DNA of 64,000 nucleotides, taken from positions 558,001 through 622,000 of the forward strand of contig NW_026611618.1 in assembly GCF_028009165.1 (NCBI RefSeq). Direction: 5' to 3'. Each line of letters begins with the position of its first letter. Positions within the stretch are counted from its first letter, which is position 1. Under the pieces are notes generated by a model. It was not told the origin of the DNA, did not search any database, and saw only the letters and a list, made by a program, of their open reading frames with translations. The position numbers and the translations under genes are program-made. Of this stretch, positions 35,335-46,099 are shown one piece after another. The DNA is from Akanthomyces muscarius (lineage: Eukaryota; Ascomycota; Sordariomycetes; Hypocreales; Cordycipitaceae).

Positions 35335-36552
35335 ATGAAGAGCACCAGTATTTTGCTAGCCGCGCTAGCAACATGCTTTCGAATGGGAGCCAATGCTGCC
35401 ACTGTGATGAAAGTAACCAGCTTCGACGGGCCAGTAAGCGGAGAGGAACTTCAGTCATTCAGCAGCTACATATCTACGCTGGAACCGGCAAAAGACAACA
35501 TTGGCAATCAGTGGGCTCAGGGTCACAGTGGCGAGGAGACGAAAGCCATGGGACTGGTCTACTCCATCTCTGGACAGCAAGAGGTGCTCGACAACATGCT
35601 TCGCTTCTGCGATGCCATTCTTTCGCAAAGAAATGACCTTGCAAAAGAACCAATCGGCCAGCACAAAATTTGGACAGGCGATATTGCGCCAGTCTGGCCC
35701 AACAATGTTGCTGCCAGCCCCATTTCCACTGGCGGCGAGCAAGGCGACCCAGTGGGCCACTTGGCCAGCTGCGCGCATCTTATCTTAAAGGACAAGAAAC
35801 TATACGGAAAAACTGTCGCAATTGGTGATGGGCATGATTATGGCAAAACATACCTGGAGCGTGCCAGGACATACATCAAGCAGGCAGACAAGGCCATGTC
35901 GGGTCACATTCTCTCTCGCCTACTCGATGTCTCGCGCGGTGACAAAATGTACTTTGCCAAGGACTCGCCTTACAAAGGAGGGACTCCGGTGCCCTGGAAT
36001 CAGCAAATGATGTTCAACTATGCTTTCCAAAACCTCGTTGCCGCGCACACACTTCTAGGCGACAATGCAGAACTGGCGGACAAGTACAAGTCCATCATGA
36101 AAGCGAGTATGAAATGGTTCTTTAGCGGTGGCGGCTCAAAGACGAAGAAGAGCAAGAAAGGAAGCATGGTATACGACTGGGAGTATGCTGTGGGATCTCG
36201 TGTGGAGGACGTCAATCATGCATCTCTCGACGTGGCGGGATTTCATCGGGCTTACGTCGAGGGCAGCTGGAACATCACTGCGGGCGAGATGACTACACTG
36301 GCGAATACATTCGTCGATGTGATGAGGCTAGGGGGAGACAAGTACGCTGGAACTGTGAAGGGAGGCTGCAGCAAAGGCCATGCAAGCTGCATTGATTATG
36401 TGCGCAGCGGCTTTTTGCTGCTGGCAGAGTTTCGGCCAGATGCTTACCACGATATGATGGCGGCTGACTTGCAGGAGGGTGGCAGCACAACCAAGGTGGA
36501 TATGTTCTCCCGCTTCCTGTGGGTTAAGAACGAACGTAGCAAGTCTAAGTAG
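35335..36552 (+). CDS. Secreted 405-aa protein, possible alpha-helical-barrel (six-hairpin) enzyme
   Basis: Single exon from ATG 35335. MKSTSILLAALATCFRMGANA is a signal peptide. The rest is a soluble chain rich in helices with hydrophobic spacing (YTLERARTY-like, LSRLLDVSRG, MMFNYAFQNLVAAHTLLG, FHRAYVEGSWNI). It has acidic and aromatic patches of the sort found in alpha/alpha-toroid glycosidases and lyases, for example KIWTGDIAPVWPNN and GSMVYDWEYAVGSRVEDVNHA. Cysteines are few (CDAI, SCAHL, GGCSKGHASC). The repeated helix-pair pattern suggests a six-hairpin glycosidase-like fold; this is a fold guess, not a family match. I do not recognise the exact family. The end (KNERSKSK) is basic. Intact, without introns. 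Confidence 0.7.
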   Translation: MKSTSILLAALATCFRMGANAATVMKVTSFDGPVSGEELQSFSSYISTLEPAKDNIGNQWAQGHSGEETKAMGLVYSISGQQEVLDNMLRFCDAILSQRNDLAKEPIGQHKIWTGDIAPVWPNNVAASPISTGGEQGDPVGHLASCAHLILKDKKLYGKTVAIGDGHDYGKTYLERARTYIKQADKAMSGHILSRLLDVSRGDKMYFAKDSPYKGGTPVPWNQQMMFNYAFQNLVAAHTLLGDNAELADKYKSIMKASMKWFFSGGGSKTKKSKKGSMVYDWEYAVGSRVEDVNHASLDVAGFHRAYVEGSWNITAGEMTTLANTFVDVMRLGGDKYAGTVKGGCSKGHASCIDYVRSGFLLLAEFRPDAYHDMMAADLQEGGSTTKVDMFSRFLWVKNERSKSK

Positions 36553-37237
36553 CTTAAACCAGTATTGATGATGTTTCAAGACCTCGTTGTTTTCTGAAAG
36601 AATCTACTGGCGAGTGTAAAAGTGCTGCATTGTGGCCGGTCGCTCGGTCTGCTCCCATTAAGCGCCGGCTCCGGCGGGCGCTAAAGGATAACACCAAACT
36701 TTACAACTAGTCGGTTGCAACAGAAGGTAGCGAGAATATATATTCGGATGACATGGGCTAAGCTTCGCAGCCACACCGAAGTATTGGTTATGCTTACTTC
36801 CTGGCTGGTCTACAAACTGGAGCGAGCTTGGCGATATTACGGGGGAAAAAGGACAAAGAAATGGAAATTCATATATGCCGAAGAGGATCGCGACATTCAT
36901 CCGATATCAGCCATGCCGGCGCAAATCATGACGTGAAGGTGGCCCTACCCGTCGGGTTGTGCCACACCTGCAATCAGTGAACCAAGACGGGCACGAAAAA
37001 AATTGATGTCACAACGTCGCAAATATTCTCAGATGTTTCAGCTCTAATGCAAGTGTGCATATCGAGGTAGCACAGCAAGTATCATTGAATGGTCAACGCG
37101 ACGGCGCTTAATTCATCTCGTAGGACAGGGCAGGGCGGGGCAGGACGAGTGGCAAACAATGCAACGCGCAATGAATTTGTCGTGATTCTCAACTATCGCA
37201 TGCATACGAGCCTGAAGGCGCCCGAGATATTTTGTCC
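36553..37237. other. Intergenic, nothing recognised
   Basis: Ordinary composition. The short GGGCAGGGC-type stretch at about 37125-37145 is only a low-complexity tract. No gene seen. Confidence 0.45.
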
Positions 37238-38729
37238 TAGGATGAGGCTCGCCTCATTTCCTTCCTAAGCTCGTGTGGTGCCACAGACGGCCGTGACCTC
37301 GACCTCTCAGAGGCCGTAACTGACATCAATCGTCTTTCGTCCGCTGGGCGAGACGAACTCGGCCACACCTTTAAATCACGCGAGAGTCTCATTGGCTTTG
37401 CTTTGATCGCTTGGACAGTGACTAACTGCATTTTGTAAAAGTGCTGCCCTCGAGAAGCTCCCTGATCAAAATTTGGACACGGGTGATTTGTTCAAGCATT
37501 TGACAGCAGTGCACGATCACGAAAAGCATCCAAAGCGGCAAGGCTGGAGCAGGCCCTCAACAAGATCTCCACCGTCACTCGAGAGCAATGCCAGCTTTGA
37601 ATCCATTTCCTACCATGAGCTTCTTCCCAGACACGGCCGCCCTGCGTTACCGCTGGGGTACTTATCGGGCGAGGTAGCCAAAAGACAACCGAAGACGCCG
37701 CAAAAGCTTTGGGTCGCCAGAGTCTATAAGGCTACACTCGAAGATAATGTTGCGCCGGTTTTCTCCGGTCAACTGGACGACTAACTCGAGTTCCAACACA
37801 AATGGCAGTGGGATAATAGTGGCATGGGCAAGGGCGGCGAAGGTTTTGGCGAGCATTTCGAAAGGGAAAAGAAATAGTTTTCTAACCGAGGGCATGGGGC
37901 ATGGACATCACGCGAAGACTTCGAAGCTGCGACAAGGGTGGATTGGAATGGAACTCGAAGTGAGCTGGCAGGAGAATGTTCCGCAAGAGCAGCCTTTCGA
38001 GCTATACCGGAGCAGCCTTTCGAGCTATACCGGAGCAGCGAGCCGGCGGCTCTCGAGTCATGACTTTTTGAAGCCAGTTATGTTTCTAAAGGATCCTCGC
38101 AAGCAAGACTTGTGGACAACATGGGTGAAATAATTTGCCTATATTCATTATTGGCAAGATTTGTACGCGCAAGAAGTGGCAAAATTGGAGGGCAAATCTG
38201 ATCGAGCCTGGAAAGTCTTTGAGAGTCCGGACTGCGTCTCACAGCCAGATACGATGGCATTTTCCTCGGAATCGTTCCTGTCGAGTTTGAGTCTCTAGAA
38301 ACGCAGCTGGCGCAAGCCAATAGCGCGCTAACATCACGATAAGCCGAAGTGCACAATTTACTTCACAGTATAGCACCGTTCCAAGACGCTGGGTTGCCCG
38401 CCAAGGGACAAAGGAAGGACGACGTCACGACCGCAACCACCCAAGAAAAGGAGATAGATAAAAGACAGCCTGCGTGCTTTGGAGGAAAGACAAAGAGAAA
38501 CGAAGCCATGACCACGCATTCCTCAAAAAGCATAGGGAAATACAGCAGGTGTGACGAATCTAAGCCTAAGTCCAAGAGAGCGAAGGCGGGAGACGAGCGA
38601 GTGCGCCAGGATCCAGCATCTCTAATCGAACGCAACAATACAGCGGTGCTAGTGACCGGGGACAAGCGGATTGAACCTCACGCATGGAATCAAAAGGACT
38701 GCTCGGCACAATTTCTGCTCCCTCGATAG
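37238..38729 (+). pseudogene. Degenerate gene of an unnamed fungal family
   Basis: Coding-like text appears in pieces in different frames: 37240-37437 (DEARLISFLSSCGATDGRD, ending FALIAWTVTNCIL-stop); 37450-37784 (HELLPRHGRPALPLGYLSGE, VAKRQPKTPQKLWVARV); 37800-38133 (HDFLKPVMFLKDPRKQDLWT, TWVK-stop); and a lysine-rich frame at 38349-38729. No start codon and splice set joins them cleanly, and a 23-bp tandem duplication sits at 37987-38039. The LSGEVAKRQPKTPQK and PRKQDLWTTWV phrases recall a large, often repeated hypocrealean family of uncharacterised helical proteins; that likeness is from memory. I read it as a decayed copy. A multi-intron living gene is the alternative. Confidence 0.5.
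37987..38039 (+). repeat. 23-bp tandem duplication
   Basis: The unit GAGCAGCCTTTCGAGCTAT (plus ACCG, 23 bp) is present twice in perfect copies at 37987 and 38010, with a 7-base partial third. The period is not a multiple of three, so the duplication shifts the frame of the degenerate gene. Confidence 0.9.
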
Positions 38730-39326
38730 TCAATAGCCGCTGCTGCGCTCCCTCTGTAGCGAGTGCTACTTCCCACGTCTTTCCAACAGGAAGGCTCGGT
38801 CGGGTCACCCCGTTGTACCCGTTTAGTGTCAAGTCGCGCAGACCATTCATTGGCTCCGCGACGCCAAGTAAAATGAAATAGAAAACCGGAACCGAATAAA
38901 GATATTCGGTAAGCGGGCTGCCAGCATGGCCAAAGTAAAAATCGATACTAGTCTTTAAGTTGCTTGTGGGTTGGTTAAGAGATCATTAAGGAGAGCTGTT
39001 TTGTCCTCAGTAGTGACACACGCGGCTATTGTGCATGTCTTTATACTGGTGATGCCACCTACTGAGGTTTCTATAATCAGCAGTCGATCAATGCTTGGAA
39101 AGCTTAGCGACGACGGCATGAGGACCATTAGAAACAAAAGTGTTTACACGCCTTCGCAGGTCGAGGGCTTCGGGACCATGCCGCTAGCCTCCAAGGATGT
39201 CAATTCTTTCACTTTAGGCAAGAATTGATATCTGTTAAATATAAGAGAGGGGACTTTATTTTTATACTAAGTGGTTTCTAGTAATTAACCTCAAGATCCC
39301 CCAGTGTGTAAGTTAATTACCACTAT
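38730..39326. other. Intergenic, increasingly AT-rich
   Basis: Transition between ordinary sequence and the AT-rich block. From about 39230 TA-rich text begins. No gene is seen. Confidence 0.45.
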
Positions 39327-39955
39327 CTACCTTTTAAGACCCAAGCCAGAAAATATTGTGCATTCAAAAGCTCTACCATTCTTGTCTTGTAAGGCGTTAA
39401 GAGCCATGTTGAACATGTTTTTATCGAGGGCTATAGTGACGTGACCAGAGAAGTCAATCGGACACGGGTCCTGAGTGTAGACGTTATACACGCCCGGCTC
39501 ATTGATGAAAGAGGCCTTTTCAGCTGGTGTGACGAGCTCATCGTGTTTAGTGGCAATCATAGTGACTTTATTCCCAGGCTGGACAATAGGACCGTCGTGG
39601 AGGGCCTGGACAGGGCCGCCATCAGGAAGCACGTCAAGGCATGCAGCGCAGCCAAAGTTCTTCAGGAGGTCGTCCAGCCCAGGACGAAGACCAAGTGCCT
39701 TAAAAAGCGTGAGCAGACTATCTATGTCGGTTCCGTGAGTCACTGACGCAATGCCCACAATCTTGTCAATCTTAGGACTCATCTTTCGGACTTTAGCCAC
39801 ATAGAGAGCTTGCAGACCACCCTCAGAATGACCAACGAGGTCCACCTTCTTAGCGCCTGTCTTCTTCAGCACTTCGTTGATAAAGTCGACAGTCTCCTGC
39901 GACGTCTCGGCGATAGACCTCAAACCACCAACAGAGGGGAGCTCAGGGTACTCGC
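39327..39955 (-). pseudogene. 5'-truncated secretory lipase (alpha/beta hydrolase)
   Basis: The last exon of a lipase-like alpha/beta hydrolase is open from 39955 to the stop at 39327, about 209 codons. The nucleophile elbow is GHSEGG (in KKVDLVGHSEGGLQALYVAK). The acid is probably the Asp in ATKHDELVTP and the histidine is in SGHVTIALD, so the catalytic triad is present in this part. Four cysteines (CAAC, CPID, FECT) suggest a secreted enzyme. Upstream the frame reaches a plausible intron acceptor (TTACAG at about 39956-39961), then passes straight into the RIP-mutated AT-rich block, where no first exon or signal peptide can be read. Either the 5' exon was lost to the transposon insertion or it is mutated past recognition. 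It is unlikely to be functional. Confidence 0.7.
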
Positions 39956-41810
39956 CTGTAACGATAGCTTATTTACTAAGTCACAGTAGGTCTGTTTCTT
40001 AGAGAGTAAGTCAGGCTGAAAGCTATAGGGTAGTATATTAAGTAGTATTATAAACGGTCGTTAAGAGTAGAACTCTTAATAGTAAAACTATTACTTAGAT
40101 TAATTAATAGAGATCTAAACTATCTAGACTAATTATAGCTTTTAGCTCCCTTAATATACTAGAATTAATCTTTATTACTTAGTAATACTCTCCTTACTTA
40201 GTATACTTAGTACTAAGTAGGCTAAGTAGACTTTTTAAGGTAAGTAGTTATATAATACTACCCCTTTTTCCTAATTAGGTCTTTTAGTAGTTATATTACT
40301 TCTACTAGCCGCTGTACTACTAGCTAGGCTACTTTATATTTATAATATAATACTTCTCTTTTATTAGTCTTATCTTTAAAGCTACTATAATAGGCTTTTA
40401 TATAGGTTTTAACTACTAGTAAGTAACTTCCCTTTTATATCCTTTTTCCTTTATAGCTTAACTATATCTAATATATATATTAGTAAATACTACTATTTCT
40501 TTACTTAATACTATTATAATCTTATTTCTTAAATTAAAAAAGTTAGTTTTTAACTTTTTAATATAAGCTAATATATACTTTATTAAAAAAGGAACTCTTT
40601 TTATTTTATTCTAAAAGGGTATATAAAATATTTAACTTATCTAAAAAAGTAAACCTTTTATTATAAAAGTAACTTCTTAACTAAAAAGTTTAACTATATT
40701 AAATTATAAAAAAATGCCTTTATTAAGATATATAGTATAAGTGTTAAAAAAATAGTTATTTTATAGTTACTATTATAATAGTATATTTTATCTTAGCTTA
40801 GGTATAATAGGAGGAGATTAATTTTATATTTAAGCTAGACTACTTTATAAAGATATAGTCTTATATACTTTATTAAAAGGCGCTAATTTTAGATAGTTTA
40901 GATAAGTCTTTAAGGTCTATAATTACTTTAAAAGATCTTTACTAAATATAAGATAAGTCTTTACTTTTTAGTAGAACTATATAAGTAGTTCTAAATAGCT
41001 AGATAGGCTCTTAATTAGTTTTTAAGTGTTCTTAAAGTTAAGGTATTCTTTTTATTTAATAAGATACTTATACTTTTTATAGTTTTTATATACTTTAAGT
41101 ATTTTCTTAATCTTATATTTATTATTATTTTCTATAATAATATTTATAATAATTATAATATTATTAAGTGTTTTCTTAAATAATAAGATATTAAATATAA
41201 GATAGATTTTTATTTTATTAGGTAATAATAGTTTATAGTTAGTATTTAAGATCTTTTATTTAATAAAGAATAGTCTTATTTTCTTTTAGTTAGGTTTATT
41301 ATTAAGTTATTTTATTTTAATATTTTTATTTATAAAGTAGACTTTATATCTCTCTTTTAAAATTAGTATTAATAATCTCTTTTTATTTATATAGTACTTT
41401 ATATAGTTTTATAAAAATATTTATTTTTATTATAAGTGTTTTTATATATCTTTAATTATTACTATATATATTATAACTACTAATATATTTATATTTTATA
41501 TTATATATATTTTAATAATAAAGTTAAATTTATAATTTACTTTAAATAGTAATATTTTTATAATATTAGTTTAAAAGCTATTATAAGTCTTTTATATAAA
41601 TAGTAGTTATTTTATTTAATTATCTTATTAGTAGTTAATATAGCTTTATAGGTAACTTATTATTTTAGTATTTAATCTAAAATCTTAGTTTAACTATTTA
41701 ATTATAAGTAAAATATTATAAATAACTTTTAGTTAATCTTTATTATTTCTATAAAGTACTTTTAAAAGTTTAATATAAATAATTTATTATAATTTAATAT
41801 AAGTTTTATT

Positions 41811-42573
41811 AATAACGTGGTTAATAAGTAAGTCGCCTAGATAAGCGAGTCGCCTAGTTTTCCCCACTTATTTCCTAAATCTAGAATAACTCTATTATAG
41901 TAGGGCTAAAATAGCTAGTCTTTTTTAATATTAGATATAAAACTATTAAATTACCTAGATATTTAAAAATAATACTTAATATTAATTATTTAAATTTAAA
42001 TAACTAATTTAATAGTAATTAGATTTAATTATTTCTTAAACTCTTTTAAAAATTAATTATATCTTAGCCTTTTTAAAAATAGAATATCTTTTTAATATAT
42101 AGTATACTATAATAATAAGAATAGATATAAAGGTTTAAGAAAAAATATAGTTAATCTTTTTAATAAGTTAAATAAGAAAAATAAAAAAATAAAAGAAAAT
42201 ATCTTATTTTTAATATAACTTATTAAAAGGATTAATTATATTTATTTATTAAGTTTTACTAGCTATATATACTATTATATAAGCTTTATATTAAGTTTTA
42301 TAGTTATATATATAAAGACTATAAAGTTATTAAATTTAAAAAGAATTTAAAAAAGAATTAAATCTAATATATATTATTTAATATAATATATAATTACTAT
42401 TTATCTATAATTATTACTATTTTACTATAAATACTTTAATAACTTAATATACTATATCTAATAGCCTAGCTATTTTAGCCTTACTCTTATAGAGTTATTT
42501 TAACTTTAGTAAATAAGTGGGGTAAAACGGGCGACTCGCTTATCTAGGCGACTCGCTTATTAACTATATTATA
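41811..42573. mobile_element. Fold-back (long terminal inverted repeat) element
   Basis: The left end, AACGTGGTTAATAAG then two copies of AAGCGAGTCGCCTAG-like text, is repeated as reverse complement at the right end (about 42450-42573). The inverted match runs about 110 bp with a few RIP-type differences. Weaker inverted similarity continues inward to a centre at about 42190, where ATCTTTTTAATAAGTT faces AACTTATTAAAAGGAT. So almost the whole 763 bp can fold on itself. No coding potential is seen. It resembles a non-autonomous MITE or fold-back element. A target duplication could not be defined because the ends are mutated. Confidence 0.65.
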
Positions 42574-42710
42574 GTTAGACTAGCCATAATATACACACTT
42601 ATATTATAGATATAGATATTAGTAAGGAAGAGGATTCTAATTAATTTTAGATGTTTTTTTATATTATAGTTAAGTTATTAATAGTTAAAAGGTAAAAAGT
42701 TAGGGAATAT

Positions 42711-42756
42711 AGGTGACTTGCTTATCTAGGTGACTCGCTTATTAACCACGTTATAG
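42711..42756 (+). repeat. Third copy of the fold-back element end
   Basis: GGTGACTTGCTTATCTAGG followed by TGACTCGCTTATTAACCACG repeats the right end of the fold-back element 140 bp away. It lies directly against the left LTR of the outer retrotransposon. It keeps CCACG where the other right end has TATAT. Confidence 0.7.
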
Positions 42757-43091
42757 ATAATTAATAGTGTACTAATAGAGGAGGAGTGGAGGATATACCT
42801 AGATAGCTTAGAGGCTAGTAGCTAGTCCTTAGAAGGCTTATATAGCCTATACTATCTCCTAAGTGTGAAGGATTCGGGCTTTGCCCGCTCCTTAGGGACT
42901 TAATATAAGAGCTTATTAAGCTCTCATATTAGGCGTAGATTATACTTACTTTATAGTATAGATTATAAGCTAAATTAGGGGAGAGAGAGAGGGAGAGAGT
43001 CTCCCCTTTCTTTCTTCTTTCTTCTCTTTTTAAGAGAATTAATAACTATTATAACACTTACCTATAATAGCTATAAGGCTAGTTTATAATA
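42757..43091 (+). repeat. 5' LTR of the outer element (approximate)
   Basis: About 335 bp matching 55447-55558 and 56745-56971. Landmarks are ACTAATAGAGGAGGAGTGGA, the purine run GGGGAGAGAGAGAGGGAGAG, CTTTCTTCTTTCTTCTC, and the end AAGGCTAGTTTATAATA. Differences between copies are mostly C/T and G/A. Confidence 0.75.
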
Positions 43092-45851
43092 ATTAATTCT
43101 CTTTATAAAATAGAGAATTATAACCTATATAGTACTATACTAAAAATATTCCTAGGCGTATAAGAATAGTATAACGCCTTTATAGAATAAAATAGGAGAT
43201 AAGCTAAAAAGATATAACTCCTTTATAAATAAATACTACTTTTATAGAATTAGGCTATACTGCCCTTAAAAATAACTACTATACCTTCTTTTACTAAATT
43301 AACTAATACTAGTAATAATCTAATAACCTATAAAAGGAAACTACTTTTATAAGAGGATAAATTTAATAGTAACTAAAAAGCCTTTATAGGCTAGAAATAG
43401 GCGATTACCTATAAGCTTAAGATTAATATAGAATTTATTAGGCCTCTAAAAGTATAATTTATATATATTTAGTTAAATTTAAACTTAATAGCTTAACTTA
43501 AAGTTACTATATACTTTAAGGTAGATAGGTATAATAAGGAGTCTAACCCTTATACTTTCCTAAGCTACTTAGAGATAGTATTTAGTAATCTTTACTAATA
43601 GGAACTTATAATAATAAAGCTAAACTACTTTAAGTAAAAAAAGAGAGAACCCTTCTTATAGTTCGATATATAATTTAAATAAAAGCTAGCCCTAACTAAT
43701 AGCTTACTTTAAAATAATAAAGTTAAACTTACTAAGCTCTATTTAGTACTCTTAGATATAATATAAAGGCTTATAGTTAGCTAATAAGTATTATAGATAA
43801 GCTATAAGTCTATAATATAGGAAATATAAAAGCTCTTTATTAACTTAGAATTATATTAGATTAAAGAAAACTACTAATATAATATTTAGTAAAAGAACCT
43901 ACCTCTAAGAAAAGACTTAAAAGGGGACACTTTAATAATAGGTATATAAGGCCTATATATCTTACCCTCTTTTAACCTAAAGCCCTAAGAATAAAACTCT
44001 TTATATTAATAAGCTATTTAGGTAACTAAAAAGGTTCTCTAAGAATAAAAGGATATAAGCGCCTACTTTTATTATAGAAAAGATAGGCACTATATTAGTA
44101 AATACTACCTCTTACTAATATACTAGCTAATAATTAGGATAAATAAGATTAATACCTATATAGAAGAGAATATTATATTAAATAACTTAAAAAATAAAGA
44201 CACTTAAAAAAAAGACTCCCCTTAAGCTAATAAAATATAAATATATTACTAAAAGACTAACTAAATAATATATACTAGATAAAAAAAGTATAAAAAGATA
44301 TAATAAGTAAAATAAATATAAAACTATTTCTTATACTAGCTATCTTTAAGACCTATACCCTAATAGATATCCTTATAGATTTAAGGTATAAGTGTTATAA
44401 AGCTATATAAAAGGATATTATAGACTCCTTATAATTAGAATATATATTACTTTCTTTATAATAGTAAATTAAACTTACTACTAAGAACTCTTTAAGGTTC
44501 TTAATATCTTATATAACTAGGGTATAAGTAGATATTAATAGTTAGGTATTTTTAATACTTTTTTATATTATACCTTCTCTCTTCTAGTTATTAATTTTAA
44601 AATTACCTTAGCTAGCTTACTATAAATTATTAATAGATATAAAGTAATATTATATCTACCTATAGGTAGTAGTAAGATAGAAGATATACTCCCTAAACTA
44701 ATACTAAATTATATAAAGCTCTAACCTATTAGGTAGTAGTTAGTTTTACTAATAATTAAAATAGAATTAAACTATATATAATATAGAGATAAAAGTCTTA
44801 ATTATAAGTATCTATAAAATTAATAGTATTATATAATATACCTTAAAGAGCTTAAAAAGCCTACTAAAATAGTACTAGGCCTTTTAAAGCCTATTTATAG
44901 AGAAGGATATAGCTACCCTCCTACTATACTACCCTAACTTTAATTATAAAATTAAAATCTATATAAAGCTAGATAAGAGCCCTAAATAACTTCTATATAA
45001 TAAGCTATATTATATATTATAGGACTAATTACTTAAACTATACTACTAACTAACTGCCTTCCTTAATAAAGGCTAGATTTAAATTAGCTCCTTTCTAGTT
45101 ATAATACCTATACTTTTAGTTAAAAAGATAAATAAAAGTTAGTATTTTTATATTAATTACTAAAGTCTTAATACTATATTAAAAGATAACTATTACTTAT
45201 TACTACTTATTAAAAAGACTATTTATTCCTTATTAACTATAAAGTAGCTTATTAAGTTAGATATTTACTTTACCTTTTATAAGCTATAAATAAAGCTTAG
45301 TTTTAAAAAGTATATTATATTCTATATAAGATTTAAATTATTTAAATAGCTTATCTATCCTTTTAGCCTTTTAGGTATACCTATTATATTCTAATAATAT
45401 ATAAACTAGGTTTTAGGTAATACTTTAAATAACTATATTATAGCCTATTTTAATAATATTCTTATTTATAGTAATAGTAACCTTATTAACTATAAGTAAA
45501 AAGTTATTATAATACTATTATAGCTTAATAAGGCTAAACTCTATCTTAATCTTAATAAGTATAAATTCTTTATTAAGATAGTAAAATATCTTAGGTTTAT
45601 TATAAAGGTAGGTGTGTTATTTATACCTAACTTAGAGAAAGTTTAGGCTATCTATAAATAAGAGCCCTTATAGACTATAAAAGGGGTATAAAGTTTTTTT
45701 AGTTTCTTTAACTTCTATTAGGAATTTATCTTAAAATTTACTACCTTATTAGAGCTACTTACTTAACTTACTTAAAGGTATATCTAGTTTTACTAGGGGG
45801 GAGAGGAGGATACTACCTTTAAAAAGCTAAAGTTACTATTTCTCTCTAAGC
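43092..45851 (+). pseudogene. Outer element gag and reverse transcriptase relics
   Basis: A gag-type zinc knuckle of spacing C-x2-C-x4-H-x4-C is recognisable at 44064-44105, but all three cysteine codons now read tyrosine (G-to-A), while the histidine survives. Reverse transcriptase text starts near 45080 (INYxSLN for VDYRALN) and runs through KLDIYFTFYKL (for KLDIRAAFHKL) to the active site at 45446-45457, where YLDD has become YFNN. SFFSFFNFYxEFI (for SFLGFANFYRRFI) follows at about 45690. Stops occur throughout, so there is no working product. Confidence 0.82.
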
Positions 45852-45856
45852 CCTAC
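45852..45856 (+). repeat. Target-site duplication, left copy (CCTAC)
   Basis: CCTAC directly before the TG of the inner element's 5' LTR, identical to 52779-52783 after its 3' LTR. Five bases is the usual duplication for Ty3/Gypsy integrases. Confidence 0.9.
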
Positions 45857-46049
45857 TGTCAGGGTACCCGCACGGCACGTTGGTTGGTAGGAGGTTATAG
45901 GCAACCAGAGGTATTACGTGCGAAGAAGCTACTATATAGCTACGGGCTGCCGACGAGGGAGTAGTGAGGAGGTAGCGATAATTCCACCATCATTCTAAAA
46001 ACCTAAGGATTATCTAGTAACTAAAGCTCTTCGCTAACAGCACTTTATA
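45857..46049 (+). repeat. 5' LTR of the inner element
   Basis: 193 bp, same length as the 3' LTR and aligned without gaps. It runs from TGTCAGGGTACCCGCACGG to GCTAACAGCACTTTATA. By eye about 22 differences separate the two LTRs, all but one being C/T or G/A transitions. Confidence 0.93.
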
Positions 46050-46099
46050 GGATTATCGCTACTACCTAGTATATAGGACGCCAAACTACTTATAGTACT

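Noticed and set aside
39956..41810. A third named transposon left of the fold-back element
   Set aside because: Minus-strand text looks faintly protein-like when read through stops, but I could not match it to any domain, so no element is claimed.
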